NCBI GenBank assembly: GCA_035575035.1 | Contig: DATLYH010000374.1 | Coordinates: 1-10,154 of the forward strand | Length of the DNA: 10,154 nucleotides | Reading direction: 5' to 3' | From: DATLYH01 sp035575035 | Lineage (GTDB): Bacteria > Planctomycetota > Planctomycetia > Gemmatales > Gemmataceae | Shown: positions 5,513 through 10,154 of the stretch, piece after piece | Numbering within the stretch: the stretch's first letter is position 1 | Layout of the letters: each line of letters starts with the position of its first letter | Position numbers and translations under genes: made by a program | Notes under the pieces: generated by a model | Database searches by the model: none | What the model saw: the letters and a program-made list of their open reading frames with translations, nothing else | Told to the model about the DNA's origin: nothing

Positions 5513-6556
5513 ATGCCCCGCCCGCTCCGCTGGCAACGGCTGGTCTGGGCCCTGTTGGCTGCGATCCTCGGCCTGGTCTTGCCGCTCGCCGGAACGGCCG
5601 ATGATCGGCCGGTCGATGAGAACGTCAAGAAACTTTATCACCGCCTGCTCCGGTCCAGTCTGTGGGTGGCCGCCCCCAAGGGGGAGCCTGGACCGGGTGG
5701 TCGGCGCTCCTGGGACACCGGCACTGCCTCGCTGATCGATGCGAATCGCCGGCTGGTGCTTACCAACTGGCATGTGGTCACCGAACGCAACGAGGTCTTC
5801 GTTTGCTTCCCGACCTACCAGGGGAGCACCCTGGTCGCCGACCGCAAGTTCTATCTCACAGTCCTGGGACGGGGCGGCGGCGGCCGCGGCCGGGTGATCG
5901 CCCGCGAAGAGTCCAAGGACCTGGCCCTCATCCAGATGGAGGTCATCCCGCCGGGGGCGATGGCGCTGCCCCTGGCCCGGGAGAGCGTCAAGCCGGGCGA
6001 CCGGGTTCACTCGATCGGCAACCCAGGCCAGAGTGACAAGCTCTGGGTATGCAGTTCGCACACGGTCGAGTCGGTAGGCCCGCGAAAGATCCGCTCCCGG
6101 AAGGGGGATCGGGAGTTCCTGGTCGAGGCCGAACTGATCATCGCCGAGGTCCCCGCCCAGCCGGGGGAAAGTGGTGGCCCGTTGATCAACGACCGCGGCG
6201 AGCTGGTGGGCGTCACCCAGGGGCACCTGCCCGAACAGGAAAAGGGCGTGTACGTGGACGTGAAGGAGGTTCGGGCGCTGTTGGAGGCCCGGGGATTGAT
6301 GCCCAAGGACGCCAGGCCTGTGCCGGCCGCCGTTTCCGGGGTCGTGGTCCCGCCGAAGCCGCCGCCGACCAAGCCGCCGGACGAACTGGAGGACGAAGAA
6401 CAGGCAGCCGCCCGCCGACTTCGTTTTGCCCGCCTCCTCATCGATGCCGACAAAAGGCCCCGCGCTCGCGAGGAGTTGGAAGCAATCATCAAGACCTACC
6501 CCACCACCAAGGCGGCCGCTGAGGCCCGGCAGCTGCTGCAAAGGCTCAAGTTCTGA
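5513..6556 (+). CDS. Exported trypsin-like (S1/HtrA-type) serine protease with helical tail
   Basis: 347 residues. Residues 1-29 form a Sec signal peptide with a basic start (RPLRWQR), a hydrophobic core (LLAAILGLVLPLAG) and a cleavage site near TADD, so the enzyme acts outside the cytoplasmic membrane. The chymotrypsin-fold domain (about 35-260) carries a complete catalytic triad: H87 in TNWHVV, D136 in KDLALIQ and S220 in GESGGPL. SIGNPG at 167-172 is also typical of HtrA-like proteases. No PDZ domain follows. Instead, a proline/lysine-rich linker (about 270-290, PPKPPPTKPPDE) leads to a helical tail (about 291-347) that resembles one TPR or half-TPR unit. The usual role is cleavage or quality control of exported proteins, but the substrate is unknown. 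The gene converges on a gene for an exported TPR-like protein, a possible partner by inference only. Confidence 0.9.
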   Translation: MPRPLRWQRLVWALLAAILGLVLPLAGTADDRPVDENVKKLYHRLLRSSLWVAAPKGEPGPGGRRSWDTGTASLIDANRRLVLTNWHVVTERNEVFVCFPTYQGSTLVADRKFYLTVLGRGGGGRGRVIAREESKDLALIQMEVIPPGAMALPLARESVKPGDRVHSIGNPGQSDKLWVCSSHTVESVGPRKIRSRKGDREFLVEAELIIAEVPAQPGESGGPLINDRGELVGVTQGHLPEQEKGVYVDVKEVRALLEARGLMPKDARPVPAAVSGVVVPPKPPPTKPPDELEDEEQAAARRLRFARLLIDADKRPRAREELEAIIKTYPTTKAAAEARQLLQRLKF

Positions 6557-6574
6557 TCAAGCGGCAGGGCATTT

Positions 6575-6594
6575 CGCCGGCTCACCGCCCGGCG
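6575..6594. terminator. GC hairpin at the convergent protease/TPR gene junction
   Basis: CGCCGG at 6575-6580 and CCGGCG at 6589-6594 form a 6-bp all-GC stem with an 8-base loop. The stop codon of the minus-strand gene (6582-6584) lies in the loop, and the protease stop is 18 bases to the left. It may mark the shared transcript end. There is no T-run, and such short stems arise readily in GC-rich DNA. Confidence 0.3.
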
Positions 6595-7352
6595 CTCAGT
6601 TCCGACAAGCGCTTCTGGGCTTCCTGCACGCGCTTCGGGTCGATCTCGTGGGTGGCGACCTCACGATAGAGCCGCAGGGCCTCGCTGCGCTCGCCCAGGA
6701 TACGGTCGTAGATGCGGGCGGCGCGCAGCCGGGCGTCGAACTGCGTGTTCGGGTTCCACTGGAAACAGCGTTCGTAATAGTGGGCCGCCCGGCGGTACTG
6801 CTTGTAGGCCCGGCTCTCGTAGATCTCGCCCAGCTGGTAGGCGGCATCGTCGATCTTGTCGCACTGCGGATAGTTGGTGAGCAGTTGTTGGAAGAGGATC
6901 TCGGCCCGGCGCTGGTTGTCGATGTAGTCGTTGCCCCACCCCTTGTCCTTGTAGGTCATAGCCCGGCGATAAAGTTCGTTGGCCTCGGGGATGTTGTACA
7001 GGGCCTGGAGGGTCGGCGGCGGCACGTCCAGCTCAAGCCGGTAAGCATGCTTGGAAATGCGGTGGAACTGGATTAGCTCCTCCTCCGCCCAGCGGGCCCG
7101 TTCCAGGTCGCCGGTGGTCAGGTAGTGCTTGCGCAACTCTTCCAGGGCCACCTGATAATCGCGGCGAGCCGCCAGGAGCCGTTCCACGAACTCAACGTCG
7201 GAGGGGGGAGTTCCCGGTGGGCGGGGGGGAGCAGGCGGAGGGGATGGGTTCCCCTTGGCCGCCGGGGCCGGCGTCTGGGCCGGCAGCGCCGAAGCGAGAC
7301 CCGCCGCCAGCAGCACAGCGCCCCAGACACAGCGGCGGTAGGGCATCGGCAT
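6582..7352 (-). CDS. Exported TPR-like repeat protein
   Basis: 256 residues from ATG 7352. A second ATG two codons later (7346) has the better Shine-Dalgarno spacing, because GGAG ends three bases before the first ATG and nine before the second; a 254-residue product is equally likely. Residues 1-25 form a signal peptide (CVWGAVLLAAGLASALPAQ). A low-complexity Pro/Ala linker follows at about 28-50. The rest is alpha-helical, with repeats resembling the outer-membrane lipoprotein BamD/YbgF TPR pattern, for example RAEILFQQLLTNYPQCDKIDDAAY split over 149-172, AAHYYERCFQWNP (189-201) and ALRLYREVA (225-233). No lipobox cysteine is obvious, although Cys8 lies in the signal. It probably works as a protein-binding scaffold in the periplasm. 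It follows the PIN-TRAM gene by seven bases, so the two are co-transcribed. Confidence 0.8.
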   Translation of the reverse strand: MPMPYRRCVWGAVLLAAGLASALPAQTPAPAAKGNPSPPPAPPRPPGTPPSDVEFVERLLAARRDYQVALEELRKHYLTTGDLERARWAEEELIQFHRISKHAYRLELDVPPPTLQALYNIPEANELYRRAMTYKDKGWGNDYIDNQRRAEILFQQLLTNYPQCDKIDDAAYQLGEIYESRAYKQYRRAAHYYERCFQWNPNTQFDARLRAARIYDRILGERSEALRLYREVATHEIDPKRVQEAQKRLSELSAGR

Positions 7353-7359
7353 CCTCTCC

Positions 7360-8526
7360 TCAGGAACTCGACTCGGCCTTCTGCTTCTCGGCGGAGGGTG
7401 TCGGACCGCTGGCGGCAGCCGCAGGCCGGGGTTCGATCCGCCCGAAGATCATCCGCCCGGCCGACGTTTGCAGGACGCTGGTGACGACGATGGTCACGTC
7501 CTGGCCGATGTGCGGCCGGCCCTGTTCCACCACCACCATGGTGCCGTCTTCCAGGTAGCCGACTCCCTGGCCGAACTGGTCTCCCTGCTTGACCAGCCGC
7601 ACGGTCAACGACTCGCCCGGCAGGGCCACCGACTTGAGGGCGTTGGCCAACTCGTTCAGGTTGATAACCTCGACCCCCTGCAACTGGGCGATCTTGTTCA
7701 GGTTGTAGTCATTGGTCACCACCCGCGCCCCCAGGGCCTTAGCCAGCGCCACCAGGCGCTCGTCCACCTTGTGTATATCCCGCAGCTCGCTCAGGTTGGC
7801 CTCATGGATTTGCAGTTCCACCTTAGGGTTGTTCTGCATCCGCTTGAGCATATCCAGCCCGCGTCGGCCGCGGTTCCGCTTCAGCTTGTCCGAGCTATCG
7901 GCGATGCTTTGCAGTTCCTGGAGCACGAACCGGGGAACGATCAGCCGGGTGTCGATAAACCGCGTATCACAAATATCGGCAATCCGGCCGTCGATGATGA
8001 CACTGGTGTCGAGCACCAACGGCCGGCCTCCCTTCACCTGCTTGGAGAATTCGACGTAGGGGATGATAAAGCGGAATTCATCCTTGGTCTGCAACAGCGT
8101 GGAAACCGCCAGGTAACAGCAGATCACCGTGACTAGCACGCGAAGCGGCTGGATTAACAAGGGGAAGTCCCTTTGCAAGAAATAGATGGCCAGGGGCTCC
8201 ACTGCCGTCCAGAAGAGCCAACCGAGCAGGAAGCCCATCAGCAGTCCGAAGTAAACTGCCGAGATGGTGGTGATCTGCTTGTTGCGGACGAGCAGGTCGA
8301 TGATGATGACGCCGAAGCCGACCAACACCAGGGTGGCAAAGGCGATCACGCCGGTCTGGACCTGTTCCTGGTCGGCGAAGCCGATGAGGGCGTAGGTGGC
8401 AACGCCGATGATGATGGCGACAAACGCCCCGCGCAGCACCCACAGGATGATGTCCGTGGACTGGGGCCGGGCCCGGAATTCTCCGGCGAGCCAGTTTCGC
8501 AAGGCGGTGAACCATTTGACAAGCAT
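7360..8526 (-). CDS. PIN-TRAM domain membrane protein, YacL-like
   Basis: 388 residues. Four hydrophobic segments lie at about 26-50, 58-80, 88-118 and 122-145, and place the C-terminal domains in the cytoplasm by family analogy. The PIN ribonuclease-fold domain (about 168-292) starts with LVLDTSVIIDGRI and keeps the acidic set D173, E204, D255 (VDERL) and D273 (TNDYN). Active PIN nucleases use such residues to bind metal and cut RNA. A TRAM-type RNA-binding domain follows at about 300-363 (GQGVGYLEDGTMVVVE), then a disordered Ala/Pro/Ser tail. This matches the YacL family of membrane-bound PIN-TRAM proteins, whose cellular role is poorly defined. No antitoxin gene is adjacent, so it is not a VapC toxin pair. 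ATG 8526 has GGAGG five bases upstream. It lies 56 bases after the dGTPase gene. Confidence 0.93.
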   Translation of the reverse strand: MLVKWFTALRNWLAGEFRARPQSTDIILWVLRGAFVAIIIGVATYALIGFADQEQVQTGVIAFATLVLVGFGVIIIDLLVRNKQITTISAVYFGLLMGFLLGWLFWTAVEPLAIYFLQRDFPLLIQPLRVLVTVICCYLAVSTLLQTKDEFRFIIPYVEFSKQVKGGRPLVLDTSVIIDGRIADICDTRFIDTRLIVPRFVLQELQSIADSSDKLKRNRGRRGLDMLKRMQNNPKVELQIHEANLSELRDIHKVDERLVALAKALGARVVTNDYNLNKIAQLQGVEVINLNELANALKSVALPGESLTVRLVKQGDQFGQGVGYLEDGTMVVVEQGRPHIGQDVTIVVTSVLQTSAGRMIFGRIEPRPAAAASGPTPSAEKQKAESSS

Positions 8527-8543
8527 AACAACCTCCGGGCCGA

Positions 8544-8565
8544 CGGCGGCACGGAACGGCCGCCG
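8544..8565 (-). promoter_or_regulatory. Hairpin between dGTPase and PIN-TRAM genes
   Basis: CGGCGGC at 8544-8550 and GCCGCCG at 8559-8565 form a 7-bp stem with an 8-base loop in the 56-base gap between the two genes. Read on the minus strand, it ends 8 bases ahead of the GGAGG Shine-Dalgarno of the PIN-TRAM gene (8532-8536 region). No T-run follows. It could set relative expression by processing or partial termination; no direct evidence supports either. Confidence 0.35.
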
Positions 8566-8582
8566 ATCAACATCGGCTTATC

Positions 8583-9791
8583 TTATACGCCCGTGTAGGG
8601 CTGGAAAAGTCTGAGGTACTCGTCCTGAGCGTAGCGGTCGGTCATGCCGGCCAGGTAGTCGCAGACGGTGCGCTCCAGTTGGCCGGCCAGGGCCCGGCGG
8701 GCGTAGCGCTCGGGCATCTGTTCGGGAGAGCGGCAGTACTCGGCGAACAACGCCTGGAGGATGCGGCGGCCCTTAGCGGCCATGCGCATCACTCGGTAGT
8801 GCCGGTAAACGCGGCAATGCAGGAACTCCTCCAGCTCGGCCTTGAGCCGGCGGACCTCGGGGCCGGGCTGCACGATCGGCTCAGCGGCACCGCGGACATC
8901 GGCAACGGTACGGATGCGGAACTGGCGCAGGCGCTGGCGGGTGTTCTCCAACAGGTCACTTACCTGCCAGTCGATCAGCGCCCGCACCACCGTCGGTTGG
9001 AACTGCAAGGGGCCGACGTTGCGATGCTGCTCGCGGACACGCTGCACCGCCCGCCGCCAGAACTCGACCTCATCTAACTCCGCGAACGTGATCAGGCCGG
9101 CGCTAAGGGCATCGTCGATGTCGTGCGTGTTGTAGGCCAGACTGTCGGCGGCATCCACAACCTGAGCTTCGAGCAGCGGTTGGCCAGCGCCGAGGAACTC
9201 CCGAACCTCGGGGGCGTCGCAGCACTTGCTGTGCATGGCCTGGGCCTCAAGCACCTCCCAGGAAAGGTTCAAACCGGGGAAGTCAGCATAGCGGTACTCC
9301 AGCAGATCGACGATGCGCAGGCCGTGCCGGTTGTGCTCAAAGCCGCCGTGGTCGCGCATGCACTCGTCCAGCGCCTCCTCGCCGGCGTGGCCGAAGGGGG
9401 GATGGCCCAGGTCGTGGGCCAAGGCGATAGCCTCGGTCAGGTCTTCGTTCAGGCCGAGCTGCCGGGCGATGGTGCGGCTGATCTGGGCCACTTCCAGGGT
9501 ATGCGTCAGCCGGGTGCGATGATGGTCGTTGGTTTGGGTGACCAGCACCTGGGTCTTGTACATCAGCCGGCGGAAGGCGGTCGAGTGGACGATCCGGTCG
9601 CGGTCGCGCTGGTAGAGGGTACGGAAGGCATGGGGCGGTTCCGGGTAGCGGCGGCCACGGCTCTGGCGCGTCCGCATGGCGTAGGGGGCGAGCACCTCGT
9701 CCTCGCGGTCGAGCCAGTCAGGCGGTTCGAAGAGGGCATTCGCTTCAGTGGTCATGGCAGTGTCGTTTCGCCACTCGCCGCCGGCGATCAT
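8583..9791 (-). CDS. dgt: HD-domain deoxyguanosinetriphosphate triphosphohydrolase-like protein (dGTPase)
   Basis: 402 residues. It belongs to the dGTPase/SAMHD1-like HD family, which hydrolyses dNTPs to deoxynucleoside and triphosphate in the cytoplasm and so controls dNTP pools. The metal-binding HD residues are H97 (RLTHTLEV), H126-D127 (LAHDLGHPPFGH) and probably D216 (DAADSLAYNTHDID). The N-terminal RDRDRIVHSTAFRRL and KTQV segments are also family signatures. Length fits the type-2 bacterial dGTPase-like group. The start is uncertain: ATG 9791 has GGGGAG directly abutting it, which is too close, while ATG 9755 (12 codons in, MTTEANALF) has no clear site. The conserved region begins near residue 35, so both starts retain it. 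A palindromic repeat and an IS66 end lie just upstream. The gene probably heads the transcript that includes the PIN-TRAM and TPR genes. Confidence 0.93.
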   Translation of the reverse strand: MIAGGEWRNDTAMTTEANALFEPPDWLDREDEVLAPYAMRTRQSRGRRYPEPPHAFRTLYQRDRDRIVHSTAFRRLMYKTQVLVTQTNDHHRTRLTHTLEVAQISRTIARQLGLNEDLTEAIALAHDLGHPPFGHAGEEALDECMRDHGGFEHNRHGLRIVDLLEYRYADFPGLNLSWEVLEAQAMHSKCCDAPEVREFLGAGQPLLEAQVVDAADSLAYNTHDIDDALSAGLITFAELDEVEFWRRAVQRVREQHRNVGPLQFQPTVVRALIDWQVSDLLENTRQRLRQFRIRTVADVRGAAEPIVQPGPEVRRLKAELEEFLHCRVYRHYRVMRMAAKGRRILQALFAEYCRSPEQMPERYARRALAGQLERTVCDYLAGMTDRYAQDEYLRLFQPYTGV

Positions 9792-9818
9792 CTCCCCGAT
9801 ACGTGCGCGATGCGCGGG

Positions 9819-9840
9819 CCCGCGCCCGCCCCCTCACCCC
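9819..9840 (-). promoter_or_regulatory. G-quadruplex-capable run upstream of dGTPase gene
   Basis: C-runs on the plus strand at 9819-9821, 9825-9827, 9829-9833 and 9837-9840 give four G-runs of at least three on the minus, coding strand, with loops of 3, 1 and 3. The run ends 27 bases before ATG 9791. It includes GGGGTGAGGGGG, which also occurs in the motif at 303-330. Function is inferred from placement only. Confidence 0.4.
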
Positions 9841-9884
9841 TTACCCCTCTCCCCCTCCGAGGGGAAGAAGGGTAAGGGGTGAGG
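9832..9884. repeat. Long palindromic repeat, 15-bp perfect outer stem
   Basis: CCTCACCCCTTACCC at 9832-9846 is the exact reverse complement of 9870-9884. Inside it, CCCCT at 9852-9856 pairs with AGGGG at 9860-9864 around a CCG loop, with partial pairing between, so the whole element can fold into one long hairpin. It begins 7 bases after the IS66 stop codon in the minus direction and lies 41 bases upstream of the dGTPase ATG. No T-run follows on the minus strand, so it is not a typical intrinsic terminator. CCCCTCTCCCCC at 9844-9855 is shared with the hairpin at 278-289, which points to a dispersed REP- or MITE-like family. Confidence 0.85.
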
Positions 9885-9891
9885 TATTTGA

Positions 9892-10154
9892 TTAGCGGGT
9901 TGCGAGCAGGGCTGGAGTGGGCAGGAGCCAGTTGCCGAAGGCCCGCAGGCTCTGGCTGATGAAGTCCAGCGCCGCCTTCGCCTGCTGCTTGCACGTCTGC
10001 AAGACCGAACTGTGCACCCCTTGTGCCTGCGCCCCCGCCTCGGTGCGGTTGCCCCCCCAGACCTTGCGGTTGACCACCGCCGGACGAATCGCCTGCTCCG
10101 CCTCCCAGTTCGACGGCGGCACACGCACGTCCGTCAGGAACAAAAACCAGCTGT
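9892..10154 (-). CDS. IS66-family transposase, C-terminal part (cut by window edge)
   Basis: The visible 86 residues are open to the window edge, and the 5' part of the gene lies beyond 10154. They match the C-terminal end of the IS66 TnpC DDE transposase: FLTDVRVPPSNWEAEQAIRP, followed by VVNRKVWGGNRTEAG and SVLQTCKQQAKAALDFISQ. The Glu in the AEQ of NWEAEQAIRP fits the last acidic residue of the DDE triad. The TAA stop lies at 9894-9892. Whether the element is complete cannot be judged here. A clear terminal inverted repeat is not visible after the stop, because the palindrome at 9832-9884 takes up that space. It could be a full insertion sequence or a remnant. Confidence 0.85.
   Translation of the reverse strand, partial: SWFLFLTDVRVPPSNWEAEQAIRPAVVNRKVWGGNRTEAGAQAQGVHSSVLQTCKQQAKAALDFISQSLRAFGNWLLPTPALLATR

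Larger units (their letters stand above)
9792..9891. mobile_element. Junction between IS66 element and dGTPase gene
   Basis: This 100-base stretch should contain the right end of the IS66 element if the element is intact. IS66 ends often begin with GTAA. The only such string in a suitable place is GTAAGGGGTGAGG at 9872-9884, read inward toward the transposase, but it is an arm of the palindrome and may be coincidence. No target duplication can be checked because the other end lies outside the window. Confidence 0.2.

Noticed and set aside
4667..6541. A long minus-strand open frame (624 residues) across comB, the divergent spacer and the protease gene
   Set aside because: It overlaps two well-supported genes with clear motifs, has low-complexity Arg/Gly/Ala composition and no family signature. 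This is typical of shadow frames in GC-rich DNA.
7360..8526. PIN-domain toxin of a VapBC toxin-antitoxin pair
   Set aside because: The protein is 388 residues with four membrane segments and a TRAM domain. No small antitoxin gene is next to it.
9123..9875. A plus-strand open frame (250 residues) antisense to the dGTPase gene
   Set aside because: It is opposite the HD-motif part of a strong dGTPase gene and ends in the palindrome, with no recognisable domain.
9832..9884. Rho-independent terminator after the IS66 gene
   Set aside because: The stem is strong, but a GC-rich sequence with no T-run follows on the minus strand, and related copies occur before another gene.

Overview
The window is GC-rich, tightly packed bacterial chromosome and reads best as a planctomycete of the Gemmata/Gemmataceae type. 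This is an inference from gene content: an exported Tat-type TIM-barrel sugar isomerase, a single-chain alpha2-type glycyl-tRNA synthetase, a long YacL-like PIN-TRAM membrane protein, an IS66 transposase end, and C/G-rich palindromic repeats beside genes. I saw no tRNA, rRNA or CRISPR array. Most genes are housekeeping or envelope genes and look intact. I do not see a clear new defence, toxin or biosynthetic system.

Left part (1-2895, plus strand). Positions 1-354 hold no credible gene. They contain five units of a 30-base tandem repeat, then four units of a 42-base tandem repeat that ends in a perfect 13-bp hairpin running into a strong G-quadruplex motif. This block forms the leader of a family 2 glycosyltransferase with two C-terminal membrane helices (355-1344). 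Next comes a Tat-exported xylose-isomerase-like TIM-barrel protein (1430-2368), a 281-base gap with only weak structure, and an 81-residue membrane protein of unknown function (2650-2895).

Middle part (2903-5316, minus strand). A ComB-family phosphatase and glycyl-tRNA synthetase form a two-gene operon with 11 bases between them. glyS ends 7 bases from the small membrane gene, and one inverted repeat spans both stop codons. A 196-base divergent spacer with a plausible promoter separates comB from an exported trypsin-like serine protease on the plus strand (5513-6556).

Right part (6582-10154, minus strand). In transcription order there is an IS66 transposase C-terminus that runs off the window edge, a long palindromic repeat, an HD-domain dGTPase (9791-8583), a PIN-TRAM membrane protein (8526-7360) and an exported TPR-like protein (7352-6582). 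The last two are 7 bases apart and the dGTPase lies 56 bases upstream, so these three are probably one transcript. The protease converges on the TPR gene.

The points most worth following up are the repeat block and its G-quadruplex in the glycosyltransferase leader, a related C/G-rich repeat in the same orientation upstream of the dGTPase, and the stop-codon-spanning hairpins at both convergent gene junctions.
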